This document shows, one piece after another, positions 1-8,803 of a stretch of 39,725 bases of DNA. The position numbers were made by a program, and so were the translations under genes. The notes beneath the pieces were generated by a model that did not search any database, was not told the DNA's origin, and saw only the letters and a list, made by a program, of their open reading frames with translations. Origin of the DNA: Bacteroidota bacterium (GTDB lineage Bacteria; Bacteroidota; Bacteroidia; Bacteroidales; WCHB1-69); contig WQTS01000125.1 of NCBI GenBank assembly GCA_009786185.1, positions 1 through 39,725 of the forward strand, in the 5' to 3' direction. How positions within the stretch are numbered: the first letter of the stretch is position 1; every line of letters begins with the position of its first letter.

Positions 1-2
1 GC

Positions 3-2561
3 TGCGGTAGCACAGACGTAATTGTATTATACCGCAGAACTGAAGCCGATATGCCTGCTAATCCTATCGAAATTCATGAGTCGAAAGTGGAGGACGTAGA
101 GTATATCTTCCTTGCCGCACCTGTTGACGTTTATTACAACGAAAAAGGCGAACTTACCGGATTGAAGTGTATTAAAATGAAAGCTGAAAAAGTGCCCGGT
201 TCGCGTCGTTCAAACATCGTGCCGATTGAGGGTAGTGAATTTGACCTGCCGTGCGATTTAGTGCTGCCCGCTACCGGACAAAAAATTCAGTATGAAGTGT
301 TGGAACACATCAATCAACATTTCCAACCTTCAGCATTACAGCTCAATAAATGGAAAACATTGGATGCCAATGAAACCACCATGCAGATGAACATTCCTAA
401 AATATTTGCTGCAGGCGATGCCGTTACCGGACCTACCAATATTATTCAAGCCATTGCAGGCGGAAAAGCTGCAGCGAAATATATTGAACAGTTTCTATTC
501 GCAAAAATTGAAGAAGAACAAAAGCCATTCATTTCTTTAAAAGATAATTTCGAGAAGCAAGTAACTGAAGATTATGAACATCGCTTCATGCCTTGTGCGC
601 GTTATGAAATGCCGGTGCTTTCGGAAAATGAACGCCATAATTTTAAAGAAGTTGAATTAGGATACCAAGATGAAACATTAGCAAAACAAGAAGCTAATCG
701 CTGTTTAGAATGTGGATGTTCTGCATTTTACGATTGTTTATTACAAAAATATTGCACAGATTACGGCGTAGATCAAAACAAGTATAAAGGAAAATTCCAA
801 AAATTTGAAGTAAATTTCCAACATCCTGAAATTGAACTGGATAACAACAAGTGTATTCTGTGTGGCAGATGTGTGCGTGTTTGTCAAGAATACTCCGGGA
901 ATAAATCGTGGGCATTTTTCAAAAGAGGTTCGCAAACTTACGTCACCCCCAATTTGGAGGGTAAGTTGGAAGAAAGTCGTTGCGATGCCTGCGGTTTGTG
1001 TATTGACACTTGCCCTACCGGCGCTCTTCGTGAAAATTTCAAGAACAAGATTTTGCCGCTTCCGTATCAAAAACTACCTGCTATAGATCCATTTGGCTCA
1101 GAAGGTTTTGAAATTAATTTATTAGTATACAAAGGAAATATTTATGGAGCAACATCGCATCATGGCTTTGTAAATCAATACGGGTTAATTAATAGAGGCA
1201 TAAAATTTGGTTACGGCATTTTCAATAGAACAGATAGAATTACTCAACCGTTATTAAGGGAAAATGGTGCTTTAAAGCCCATTACAATCGAAGAAGTTAT
1301 AAAAATCATCCAAACAAAAACCGCAAACCGTGCACCGCAAACCGCTGTCCTCGTTTCTCCGCAACTCACCAATGAATCAATGTATCTTATTCAAAAAATG
1401 GTGCGTACCTGTTTGCAAACCAATTCCATCGGATCAACATATTACATGCAGCGTCAAACGCAATGCAATCGATTACCATTCAACGTAAATAAAAATGATA
1501 ATTTGCCCATTGGCGAATTGCACGGTGCCAAACGCATTTACATTATCGGCACGGATTTAGCAAAAGAACATCCGGTAATTAGCCATTTAGTACAAAATTC
1601 TCGTATAGAAAACCATACGCCGGTTACATTGATTACCACAAACACAGCATCTTCATTATTTCATCGTGTAGATGATATATTGCATGTCAATGATTATCAC
1701 GCTTTTGTTACGGCGGTTAATTATTATATTTTGAAAAATGGCTTGGAAAAAGGAGTTTTTGTAGATGGATTAGCACAGGATTTAAATGAATACAAAACAC
1801 ACATTCTATCATTAAATTACAATGAGTTATTGCAGCGTGCCAATGTTTCAAATGAAAGGATAATGCAACTTGTAAAAGAAATTTACGATATGCCGGAGTG
1901 TGCGTTTATTTTCTCAGAAAAAAGCGGCGATCTAAACACTTTCTGTGAGCTTAAAAATCTCATGTTATTAACTGAAAAACAAGGCAAAACATTTTGCGGT
2001 TTAATGTTGTTAAAACCTGATTGCAACACGCAAGGTTTATATGACATGGGCATTCATAACGAGTATGGCCCCGGATTTAGAAAGTGGGAAGGCGATTATA
2101 TTGAACTTGTTAAGAAAACTTGGAACGTAGAAAATTTGCCCACCAACGGTATTTGTCCCGGTACGTTATTAGGAAACAAAGAAGCAAAAAACGTGTTTAT
2201 TTTTGGAGAAAATATCGTAGGCGAGCGTCCTTTTAGTAAAGAGTTTATCGAAGCTGCGGAGTTTATTTGCGTACAATCTGTTTTTGAAAATGAAACCACC
2301 GCATTGGCAGATTTAATTCTCCCAATGAATTTTGCGATTGAATTAGGCGGAAGTTTTACTTCATCATTTAAAGTGGCACAGCCTTTCGAGGTGGTGCGCC
2401 CGTGTCCGTTCCATTGGAATGATTATCAGTTTTATGCACAACTAATGAAAACGTTCGGCATAGAAGCTTCGCAAAACAAAGATGATATTTTCTTGGAAAT
2501 GATTACGTTACTACAACCCGGATGTTGCTCGGATCAACGACATCGATTTGAGGTAGTGTAG
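3..2561 (+). CDS. GltD-like FAD oxidoreductase / ferredoxin / NuoG-like fusion protein (5' end outside window)
   Basis: The gene is cut by the left edge: the frame is open from base 3, before the first in-window ATG at 51, so about 852 C-terminal residues are visible. Counting from that ATG, residues 1-150 are the end of a glutamate-synthase-small-subunit-like FAD/NAD(P)H domain, with the FAD-binding motif FAAGDAVTGPTNII near residue 118. Cysteine motifs follow: CLECGCSAFYDC near 218, CILCGRCVRVC near 267 and CDACGLCIDTCPTG near 312, the last two fitting [4Fe-4S] ferredoxin clusters. From about 370 to the end it resembles the molybdopterin-oxidoreductase fold of NuoG or formate dehydrogenase, including an NTQGLYDMG segment. 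I infer a cytosolic redox enzyme passing electrons from NAD(P)H via FAD to Fe-S centres; the substrate is unknown. It converges on nfo with a 12-base gap. Confidence 0.8.
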   Translation, partial: CGSTDVIVLYRRTEADMPANPIEIHESKVEDVEYIFLAAPVDVYYNEKGELTGLKCIKMKAEKVPGSRRSNIVPIEGSEFDLPCDLVLPATGQKIQYEVLEHINQHFQPSALQLNKWKTLDANETTMQMNIPKIFAAGDAVTGPTNIIQAIAGGKAAAKYIEQFLFAKIEEEQKPFISLKDNFEKQVTEDYEHRFMPCARYEMPVLSENERHNFKEVELGYQDETLAKQEANRCLECGCSAFYDCLLQKYCTDYGVDQNKYKGKFQKFEVNFQHPEIELDNNKCILCGRCVRVCQEYSGNKSWAFFKRGSQTYVTPNLEGKLEESRCDACGLCIDTCPTGALRENFKNKILPLPYQKLPAIDPFGSEGFEINLLVYKGNIYGATSHHGFVNQYGLINRGIKFGYGIFNRTDRITQPLLRENGALKPITIEEVIKIIQTKTANRAPQTAVLVSPQLTNESMYLIQKMVRTCLQTNSIGSTYYMQRQTQCNRLPFNVNKNDNLPIGELHGAKRIYIIGTDLAKEHPVISHLVQNSRIENHTPVTLITTNTASSLFHRVDDILHVNDYHAFVTAVNYYILKNGLEKGVFVDGLAQDLNEYKTHILSLNYNELLQRANVSNERIMQLVKEIYDMPECAFIFSEKSGDLNTFCELKNLMLLTEKQGKTFCGLMLLKPDCNTQGLYDMGIHNEYGPGFRKWEGDYIELVKKTWNVENLPTNGICPGTLLGNKEAKNVFIFGENIVGERPFSKEFIEAAEFICVQSVFENETTALADLILPMNFAIELGGSFTSSFKVAQPFEVVRPCPFHWNDYQFYAQLMKTFGIEASQNKDDIFLEMITLLQPGCCSDQRHRFEVV

Positions 2562-2573
2562 TATTTTTGAGAA

Positions 2574-3416
2574 TTATTTGCTCTCCGCTTTCAACCACGC
2601 AATCTCTTCCGTCCATTTACTCGTATCGGGAGTTTCTAAAACAATAGGCATATTGTCAAATCGCGGATCTTTCATCATTCTGGCAAATACTTCTTTACCC
2701 AAAAATCCCATCCCAATATTTTCATGACGATCCACCCGGCTTCCCAATCCTTTTTTGGGATCATTCAAGTGAATAGCTCGTAAATAATGAGCGCCTACTA
2801 CTTCATCAAACTCGCGCCACGTTTGTTGGTATCCGGCTTCCGTTTTTAAATCATAGCCGGCGGCATAAGCATGGCAAGTATCTATGCACACTCCTACCCT
2901 GTTTTTATCTTCAACTTTATCAATAATTTGCGCTAATTGTGCGAAAGTAAAACCCAAGTTTGTACCTTGTCCGGCAGTATTCTCAATAGTGGCAATTACT
3001 CCCTGAGTTTTATCTAAAGCCCAATTAATAGATTCGGCAATGCGATGTAAACATTCATCAACAGAGATAGCATTTAAATGACTTCCGGGATGAAAGTCCA
3101 GCAATGAAAGTCCCAAATGTTGCACACGTAACATTTCATCAAGAAACGCCTTACGTGATTTTTCCAAAGCATCCTTATCCGGATGCCCTAAATTAATCAA
3201 ATAGCTATCATGCGGAAGAATTTGTGCCGCAGTAAAGCCGTTTTTTGCGCAATTTTCTTTAAAAAGCGCAATACTTTTAGCTGATAAAGGCGGAGACTCC
3301 CAACGACGTTGATTTTTAGTAAAAAAAGCAAAAGCGGTAGCTCCAATCGTTTTTGCATTTAATGGGGCGTTTTCTACGCCGCCTTCTGCACTTACATGCG
3401 CGCCTATGTATTTCAT
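2574..3416 (-). CDS. nfo: Endonuclease IV (AP endonuclease)
   Basis: This is a 280-residue TIM-barrel AP endonuclease that cleaves 5' of abasic sites in base-excision repair; the E. coli enzyme is of similar length. Family signatures with metal-ligand residues are visible: [13 protein letters not shown] at the N-terminus, [55 protein letters not shown] and VLETP near the end. The frame remains open upstream to 3506, but the family starts at [10 protein letters not shown], so I place the start at 3416; the extra 30 residues would be hydrophobic and unlike the family. A -7 element lies just upstream on the same strand. The gene is monocistronic and convergent with the redox fusion gene. Confidence 0.96.
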   Translation of the reverse strand: MKYIGAHVSAEGGVENAPLNAKTIGATAFAFFTKNQRRWESPPLSAKSIALFKENCAKNGFTAAQILPHDSYLINLGHPDKDALEKSRKAFLDEMLRVQHLGLSLLDFHPGSHLNAISVDECLHRIAESINWALDKTQGVIATIENTAGQGTNLGFTFAQLAQIIDKVEDKNRVGVCIDTCHAYAAGYDLKTEAGYQQTWREFDEVVGAHYLRAIHLNDPKKGLGSRVDRHENIGMGFLGKEVFARMMKDPRFDNMPIVLETPDTSKWTEEIAWLKAESK

Positions 3417-3432
3417 ATTCGGATAATTTTGG

Positions 3433-3440
3433 CAAAAATA
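3433..3440 (-). promoter_or_regulatory. Bacteroidota -7 element for nfo
   Basis: On the minus strand this reads TATTTTTG, a perfect match to the Bacteroidota TAnnTTTG -7 element, 16 bases before the chosen nfo start. No clear -33 TTG is present at the usual 19-21 base spacing, so strength is uncertain. Its position rules out the upstream start at 3506 for transcripts made from it. Confidence 0.5.
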
Positions 3441-3576
3441 ATAAAAACAAAATGCTAATTCTTGTTTTATCATAAATAAACACTCGGAAAACGAAAAATA
3501 TCTCACTTATTTTTAGTGCTTTAGCATAAATTCAACAAAAAAAACGGCATTTCATACAAAAACATTGTTTTTTTTA

Positions 3577-3584
3577 TAATTTTG
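3577..3584 (+). promoter_or_regulatory. Possible -7 element for recQ
   Basis: TAATTTTG fits TAnnTTTG and lies 62 bases before the recQ start, in an AT-rich nfo-recQ intergenic stretch. No well-spaced -33 TTG was found. The rest of this divergent gap (3441-3646) holds nothing else I recognise. Confidence 0.35.
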
Positions 3585-3646
3585 TTTTATGAAATCGTTG
3601 AACGAGAGCAAATATTTATTAAAAACTAAATTGAAAGATTGAGAAA

Positions 3647-5860
3647 ATGAGTATGCAAGCAGTATCGGATAAAGACATCCAAAGCACATTAAAAAAAGTT
3701 TTTGGATTTAATTCGTTTAAAGGCGACCAGCTTAAGGTGATCAAATCATTATTAAAAGGCAAAGATTGTTTTGTTATCATGCCTACCGGCGGTGGTAAAT
3801 CTCTATGTTACCAGTTACCGGCGTTGGTTTGTGAAGGAACGGCAATTATTGTTTCTCCATTAATTGCCCTAATGAAAAACCAAGTAGATGCCCTCCGAAA
3901 TTTCGGAACCGAATTAGGTATCGCGCATTTTTTGAATTCTTCTTTGTCAAAACCGGAAATAAGAGCAGTAAAAGATGATTTATTAAAGGGCAAAACTAAG
4001 CTCCTTTATGTTGCCCCCGAGACATTAACCAAAGAAGAAAACGTAGATTTCTTCCAAGATATACAAATCTCTTTCTTCGCCATAGATGAAGCGCATTGTA
4101 TCTCCGAATGGGGACATGATTTTAGACCTGAGTACAGAAGAATAAGGGAAACCATTGACAGAATTAACAAAAGAGTGCCTGTAATCGCACTCACTGCAAC
4201 CGCAACACCTAAAGTGCAAAGCGATATCCAAAAAAACTTAGGCATTGACAAAGCAGAAGTTTTTATCTCTTCCTTTAACCGTCCAAATCTTTATTACGAG
4301 ATTCGAGAAAAAACAAAAGAGATTGACAAAGAGATCGTTAAGTTTGTTAAAAGCCATAATGGAAAATCCGGAATTATCTATTGTTTGAGCAGGAAAAAGG
4401 TAGAAGAATTAGCCGCGTTTTTGCAAGCCAATCAAATTCGTGCGCTTCCTTATCATGCCGGTCTTGAATCACAAATGCGTGTAAATAACCAAGATGCATT
4501 CTTGATGGAAGATGTTGAAATTATTGTTGCTACCATCGCTTTTGGAATGGGAATTGACAAACCGGATGTGCGTTTTGTGATTCACTATGATATGCCTAAA
4601 AGCTTGGAAGGATATTATCAAGAAACCGGACGCGCCGGACGTGATGACGGCGAAGGGCTGTGCATTGCTTTTTACGACATTAAAGATCTGTACAAATTAG
4701 AAAAATTCTCTACCAAAAAATCGGTAGCAGAGCAGGAAATGGTAAAACAATTATTGGCAGAAACTGCTTCGTATGCAGAGTCAACCAACTGCAGGAGAAG
4801 GCACATATTACATTATTTCGGAGAGATTTACGAAAAAGATAATTGCGGTTGTTGTGACGTATGTTTGCACCCAAAACCAAAAATGAATGCTACCGAACAA
4901 GTGCAATTAGTGGTTGAGGTAATTAAAGAGGTTAAACAACAATTTGTTGATATTCATATTATTGATATAATCACCGGCGAAAAAACAACCACCATTGTCA
5001 AATTTAAACATAATAAATTAAAACAATTTGGCGAAGGCGAAGAGTTTGATGCCAAATTTTGGGGAAGCGTTATTCGCGTAGCTATTTTTGAAGAGCTTAT
5101 CTATAAAGATATTGAAAACTATGGCCTGCTAAAAATTACGCCAAAAGGTGAAAAATATTTGACCAATCCATATACATTATATGTACAAAAACCACACAAA
5201 GCCAAATCGGATGACGATGAGGATGATGTAGATATGGATGACATGATGCCGGTGAAAGGTGAGGCTACCGACGCTACGCTGTTTGCCATGCTAAAAGATT
5301 TACGCAAATCAATCTCTGTTAAAGAAAACTTGCCGCCATTTATTATTTTCCAAGATCCATCTTTGGAAGATATGTGTATCCAATATCCTACTACTATTGA
5401 GGAAATGGTGAACATTACCGGCGTTGGTGTAGGGAAAGCACAAAAATACGGTAAACCATTTGCCGATTTAATAAAACAATACGTTGAAGAAAATGAGATT
5501 GATAGACCACAAGACTTTATTGTAAAATCTATCGTTAAAAAATCTGCAATCAAAGTATTTATCATTCAAAGCATTGATAGAAAACTAAATTTTGAAGATA
5601 TTGCACACGCCAAAGGATTAGAAATGAACGAACTTTTAACGGAAATTGAAAGTATTGTAGCTTCCGGAACAAAAATAGACATTGACTATTACATCGATGA
5701 TACTATTGAAAAATATCATCAAGAAGATATTTTAGACTATTTTTCCGAAGCGGAGACCGATTCTGCACTATTAGCCTTAGATACTTTGGGGGAAGACGAT
5801 TTTAATTTGGAAGAGATTCGTATCATGCGAATTAAGTATATGTCTGATGTAGGAAATTAG
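3647..5860 (+). CDS. recQ: ATP-dependent DNA helicase RecQ
   Basis: This 737-residue superfamily 2, 3'-5' DNA helicase acts in recombination and replication-fork repair. Walker A MPTGGGKSLCYQLPA is near residue 46 and the DEAH box with aromatic-rich loop, IDEAHCISEWGHDFRPEY, near 145. Motif V/VI residues include ATIAFGMGIDKPDVRFVIH and QETGRAGRDD. A four-cysteine zinc site (C near 382, then NCGCCDVC near 400) precedes the winged helix. The HRDC domain lies at about 530-600, followed by a C-terminal extension of about 110 residues, which makes it longer than E. coli RecQ (about 610). An in-frame ATG two codons downstream (3653) is an alternative start. prmC begins one base after the stop, so the two are probably co-transcribed. 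Confidence 0.96.
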   Translation: MSMQAVSDKDIQSTLKKVFGFNSFKGDQLKVIKSLLKGKDCFVIMPTGGGKSLCYQLPALVCEGTAIIVSPLIALMKNQVDALRNFGTELGIAHFLNSSLSKPEIRAVKDDLLKGKTKLLYVAPETLTKEENVDFFQDIQISFFAIDEAHCISEWGHDFRPEYRRIRETIDRINKRVPVIALTATATPKVQSDIQKNLGIDKAEVFISSFNRPNLYYEIREKTKEIDKEIVKFVKSHNGKSGIIYCLSRKKVEELAAFLQANQIRALPYHAGLESQMRVNNQDAFLMEDVEIIVATIAFGMGIDKPDVRFVIHYDMPKSLEGYYQETGRAGRDDGEGLCIAFYDIKDLYKLEKFSTKKSVAEQEMVKQLLAETASYAESTNCRRRHILHYFGEIYEKDNCGCCDVCLHPKPKMNATEQVQLVVEVIKEVKQQFVDIHIIDIITGEKTTTIVKFKHNKLKQFGEGEEFDAKFWGSVIRVAIFEELIYKDIENYGLLKITPKGEKYLTNPYTLYVQKPHKAKSDDDEDDVDMDDMMPVKGEATDATLFAMLKDLRKSISVKENLPPFIIFQDPSLEDMCIQYPTTIEEMVNITGVGVGKAQKYGKPFADLIKQYVEENEIDRPQDFIVKSIVKKSAIKVFIIQSIDRKLNFEDIAHAKGLEMNELLTEIESIVASGTKIDIDYYIDDTIEKYHQEDILDYFSEAETDSALLALDTLGEDDFNLEEIRIMRIKYMSDVGN

Positions 5861-5861
5861 T

Positions 5862-6779
5862 GTGAAAATTTCAACATTACGAGAGTTCTTTCATTCAAAA
5901 TTATCTTCACTCTACGATAAGCGGGAAATTGATGCTATCTTTTTTGTTTATATTGAAAATAAATTTGATATAAAAAAACATCAGTATTTTTTGGATCCTG
6001 AACTACGATTGAGCGATGAGCGGTGTGCGATAAGCGGTGATTTGGAGGCGCTTGCCAATGGAGCTCCTATACAATATGTAATAGGGAAAGCTATTTTTTA
6101 CAACTTGCAACTGAACGTAAATTCGTCTGTACTTATTCCACGACCGGAAACTGAGGAGTTAATTGCAGTGATTTTAAAAGGAGAAAGGAGAAGGGAGAAA
6201 GAAGAAGGGAGAGAATCCCCTGCAAATTTTGAAGAGGTGCCCGGCAAAGCCGGACGGGGTAATTTATATAAAATTCTCGATCTCGCCACCGGCAGCGGCG
6301 CCATCGCCATTGCGTTGGCAAAAAATCTTAAAAATGTGGCTATTTGGGCAACAGACATCTCAAAAGACGCACTCGAAACAGCAAAGAAAAATGCAGTGCA
6401 TCATAACGTAAAGATTACTTTTTTGCACCACAATATTTTGGAAGATAATATTGTGCTCCTTCCTAACAATTTGGATGTTATTGTTTCTAATCCACCTTAT
6501 ATTCCGCAAAGTGAACGAAGTAATTTGCATAAAAATGTAACAGATTATGAACCGGACATGGCACTTTTTGTACCGGACGAAAATCCTCTTATTTTTTACG
6601 AAAAAATAGCATATATTGCAAAAAAACTCCTCCGTGAAGGAGGAGTTTTATATTTTGAAACTCATGAGAAATTTCATTCAGAACTATCGGCGATGCTTGC
6701 GAGAACAGGTTTCAAAGAGATTGAACCTTGGAACGATATAAACGATAAGCCTCGCTTTATTAGTTGTAAAAAACTATAA
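5862..6779 (+). CDS. prmC: Peptide chain release factor N5-glutamine methyltransferase
   Basis: PrmC (HemK) methylates the glutamine of the GGQ motif of release factors RF1/RF2 using S-adenosylmethionine. The SAM motif LDLATGSGAIAIALA and the catalytic NPPYIP are both present, plus PRPETEEL before the Rossmann core. The start is a GTG at 5862, one base after the recQ stop; I keep it because the N-terminal helical domain (MKISTLREFFHSKL) matches the family. At 305 residues it is slightly long because of an unusual charged insert at about residues 107-133 between PRPETEEL and the SAM motif, encoded by a purine-only tract followed by a GC-rich palindrome (separate entry). Its end overlaps rpsT by 6 bases, tail to tail. 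Confidence 0.94.
   Translation: MKISTLREFFHSKLSSLYDKREIDAIFFVYIENKFDIKKHQYFLDPELRLSDERCAISGDLEALANGAPIQYVIGKAIFYNLQLNVNSSVLIPRPETEELIAVILKGERRREKEEGRESPANFEEVPGKAGRGNLYKILDLATGSGAIAIALAKNLKNVAIWATDISKDALETAKKNAVHHNVKITFLHHNILEDNIVLLPNNLDVIVSNPPYIPQSERSNLHKNVTDYEPDMALFVPDENPLIFYEKIAYIAKKLLREGGVLYFETHEKFHSELSAMLARTGFKEIEPWNDINDKPRFISCKKL
6179..6260. repeat. In-frame inserted repeat inside prmC
   Basis: A strand-biased purine tract (about 6180-6215, almost only A and G) is followed by an imperfect palindrome: CCGGC (6241-6245), AAA, GCCGG (6249-6253), flanked by CCCC (6217-6220) and GGGG (6256-6259). It adds about 27 residues to prmC without breaking frame, at a loop just before the SAM-binding motif. 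It looks like a dispersed palindromic element captured in coding sequence; a second copy of this exact type was not seen in the window. Confidence 0.55.
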
Positions 6780-7025
6780 ATTGTTAATTTTTACCGCTAA
6801 ACCTGACTTCAAATTCGCAGCCTTATTTTTGTGAATAATTCCTTTTTTCACTAACTTGTCAATTAAAGAAGTTACTTTCGGAAGTTTGCCTTCAGCTGCA
6901 TCTTTCTCGGATGTTAATCTAATGTCTTTTAAGGCATTACGCATTGTTCTTGCGAAATAGCGGTTCGCTAATCTTTTACTGTTATTGGCTCTAATTCTTT
7001 TCTTTGCCGATTTGTGATTTGCCAT
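6774..7025 (-). CDS. rpsT: 30S ribosomal protein S20
   Basis: This 83-residue basic helical protein is S20, which binds 16S rRNA early in 30S assembly. It starts MANHKSAKKRIRANNSKR, the typical S20 N-terminus, and continues as a three-helix bundle ending SGLAVKINNL. Length is normal for the family. It stands alone, with its own promoter in the short gap before the thioesterase gene's 3' end, and overlaps the prmC 3' end by 6 bases on the other strand. Confidence 0.97.
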   Translation of the reverse strand: MANHKSAKKRIRANNSKRLANRYFARTMRNALKDIRLTSEKDAAEGKLPKVTSLIDKLVKKGIIHKNKAANLKSGLAVKINNL

Positions 7026-7072
7026 TTTTGTTATTGATTTTTAATAAAACTTATCCTGTTTTTTAAGGGGTG

Positions 7073-7101
7073 CAAAAATACATTTTTTTTCATACACTCA
7101 A
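7073..7101 (-). promoter_or_regulatory. Promoter of rpsT
   Basis: On the minus strand, TTG (7101-7099) is followed after 18 bases by TATTTTTG (7080-7073), close to the Bacteroidota -33/-7 arrangement. It lies 48 bases upstream of the rpsT start and its -33 part falls inside the last codons of the thioesterase gene, so rpsT need not depend on readthrough. Confidence 0.6.
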
Positions 7102-7824
7102 TAACACTTTACAAACCTCTTTTTGCTCTTCATTATAAAGCGTTGCATTGAAATTTTCAGATTCTGTTTCTTGCATCGCAATACAATACTTCTCTCCCGG
7201 TTTCAATTGGTTCGTATAATTAATCACCACTTCTTTTATTTGATGTTGATTATAAAAATCGTATGAAAACCGGTCAATGACCCAACGCACATAACTTGCA
7301 TTATTAACATGTTGATTCATATCTAAATCCGATAAAACTGCGGTGTAAAAAACAGGATTTTCAGGAAAATCCAAACGCGGTACGCGCGGCACACGACCTT
7401 CAAACGCCATTCTGTCTCTCGGATAATCTAAATGCGTATTCAATTTTTCTAAACGAACAATTTTATTGGCGTGATAGTCTACCAACATCCATTCGGAAAT
7501 GGCGCAACAAAGCAATTCGCCGGTTTCGCTAAACACTTCGTAATCTCTCAAAAACATGATGGATTCGCGTTCTTTTGCCCACGTGTCAATGCGGATTTTG
7601 TCATTCCATTTCGGTAGTTTGTGAATTTTTAGATGCAATTTTGCCAATGCCCAAAACAAACCTTCCTCTTGCAACTCTCGCCATCCTTTTTTCAGGTAAC
7701 TCACGTGCGACCACGCCGTTTCGTGCATCATACTTAATAATTTTGAAATGACAATACGGCAATTGTGATCCACATCATAGCCGCAAATGAGAAATTCGCG
7801 AGAGAAAACATTATTAACATACAT
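7090..7824 (-). CDS. Acyl-ACP thioesterase
   Basis: This 244-residue protein is a double-hotdog acyl-ACP thioesterase (FatA/FatB-like family) that releases free fatty acids from acyl carrier protein in the cytoplasm. The N-terminal hotdog has MHETAWSHVSYLKKGWREL; the C-terminal one has the conserved DLDMNQHVNNASYVRW with the Asn/His active-site positions of the plant family. The frame runs upstream to 7977, but those residues come from the opposite strand of rsgA, and homologues begin close to MYVNNVFSREF, so 7824 is chosen; the promoter at 7844-7873 agrees. It is divergent from rsgA. Confidence 0.88.
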   Translation of the reverse strand: MYVNNVFSREFLICGYDVDHNCRIVISKLLSMMHETAWSHVSYLKKGWRELQEEGLFWALAKLHLKIHKLPKWNDKIRIDTWAKERESIMFLRDYEVFSETGELLCCAISEWMLVDYHANKIVRLEKLNTHLDYPRDRMAFEGRVPRVPRLDFPENPVFYTAVLSDLDMNQHVNNASYVRWVIDRFSYDFYNQHQIKEVVINYTNQLKPGEKYCIAMQETESENFNATLYNEEQKEVCKVLLSV

Positions 7825-7832
7825 GATTTTAA

Positions 7833-7840
7833 TATTTTTG
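7833..7840 (+). promoter_or_regulatory. -7 element for rsgA, interlocked with the divergent promoter
   Basis: TATTTTTG on the plus strand, 27 bases before the rsgA ATG at 7868. With the minus-strand -7 element it forms the perfect inverted repeat TATTTTTG-CCG-CAAAAATA (7833-7851). The -33 region for this direction is weak (TTA near 7811-7813). Confidence 0.5.
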
Positions 7841-7843
7841 CCG

Positions 7844-7873
7844 CAAAAATAAAAAGAGTTGCGAATTATGCAA
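7844..7873 (-). promoter_or_regulatory. Promoter of the acyl-ACP thioesterase gene
   Basis: Minus-strand TTG (7873-7871), 19 bases, TATTTTTG (7851-7844): a perfect Bacteroidota -33/-7 pair at ideal spacing, 20 bases before the ATG at 7824. The -33 part overlaps the first codons of rsgA. Confidence 0.7.
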
Positions 7874-8803
7874 GGAGTCATCACAAGATCAACAGGACTT
7901 TGGTACGATGTGCGTACTGAAACAGGCGAACTCATTCCATGCAGATTGCGCGGTAAATTTAGAATTGATGGAAGCAAAAATACTAATCCTGCCGTAGTGG
8001 GCGATCACGTTGTATTTGATTTAGAGAAAGATAACACCGGATACATTACACAAATTGAAAAACGCAAAAATTATATTGATAGGAAATCAACAAAACTTTC
8101 AAAAATCAATCATTTAATTGCTGCCAACATTGATCAGGCTTTTTTGGTGGTAACTTTAAAAGAACCACGCACTTCGTTGGGTTTCATTGATAGATTTTTA
8201 GTAGCTTGCGAAGGTTTTCGCATTCCGGTTTGTATTGTTTTTAACAAAATGGATATTTATGCAGCGAAAGAATTGAAAAAGATAGATGAACTTACTCAAC
8301 TCTATAAATCTATTGGCTATGATGTAATTCAGACTTCCGTACTAAAAAATGAAGGTATAAACCTCATTGAACAAAGGATGAAAGATAAAGTTTCTCTTTT
8401 CAGCGGGCACTCCGGTGTGGGTAAATCAGCCATTATCAACGCTATTGATCCTGAATTGAACTTGAAGGTAGGTGAAATTTCGCAATTTCACAGCAAAGGA
8501 AAGCATACCACTACTTTTGCACAAATGTTTCCGCTTTCTCAAGGCGGATTTATTATTGACACTCCGGGCATCAAAGAATTTGGACTGATTCAATATTCCA
8601 AAGAGGAGATCAGAGACTATTTTCCGGAAATCAGAGAGTATAACAATCAATGCCGTTTTAATGATTGCCGGCACGTAAATGAGCCCAATTGCGCCGTAAA
8701 AAAAGCAGTAGAGGAAGGCAAAATACCTTCCTCCCGTTACTTGAATTACCTCGCTATATTAGAGGCAGATGATATGAAATTAGCCGATTGGCAATTATTG
8801 TGA
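7868..8803 (+). CDS. rsgA: Small ribosomal subunit biogenesis GTPase RsgA
   Basis: RsgA is a circularly permuted GTPase that checks late 30S maturation. An OB-fold N-terminus (MQGVITRSTGLWYDV) is followed by the permuted GTPase motifs in the order G4 (FNKMD, near residue 124), G1 (GHSGVGKS, near 180) and G3 (DTPGIKEFG, near 232). The C-terminal zinc knuckle is CRFNDCRHVNEPNC. The length of 311 is normal. The frame opens at a TTG (7859), but the ATG at 7868 gives the standard family start MQGV. The 3' end overlaps the convergent DUF1573 gene by 9 bases. Confidence 0.95.
   Translation: MQGVITRSTGLWYDVRTETGELIPCRLRGKFRIDGSKNTNPAVVGDHVVFDLEKDNTGYITQIEKRKNYIDRKSTKLSKINHLIAANIDQAFLVVTLKEPRTSLGFIDRFLVACEGFRIPVCIVFNKMDIYAAKELKKIDELTQLYKSIGYDVIQTSVLKNEGINLIEQRMKDKVSLFSGHSGVGKSAIINAIDPELNLKVGEISQFHSKGKHTTTFAQMFPLSQGGFIIDTPGIKEFGLIQYSKEEIRDYFPEIREYNNQCRFNDCRHVNEPNCAVKKAVEEGKIPSSRYLNYLAILEADDMKLADWQLL

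Noticed and set aside
3589..3642. 17-codon frame (starts MKSLNESKYLL) before recQ
   Set aside because: Too short, no ribosome-binding signal, and no family or positional support; probably part of the recQ leader.
5119..5565. 148-codon frame antisense to recQ
   Set aside because: Lies wholly in the well-supported recQ HRDC region; its Ser-rich stretch mirrors an Asp-rich linker.
7825..7977. 51-residue N-terminal extension of the thioesterase
   Set aside because: It would be antisense to the start of rsgA, lies upstream of the perfect promoter at 7844-7873, and homologues start near MYVNNVF.
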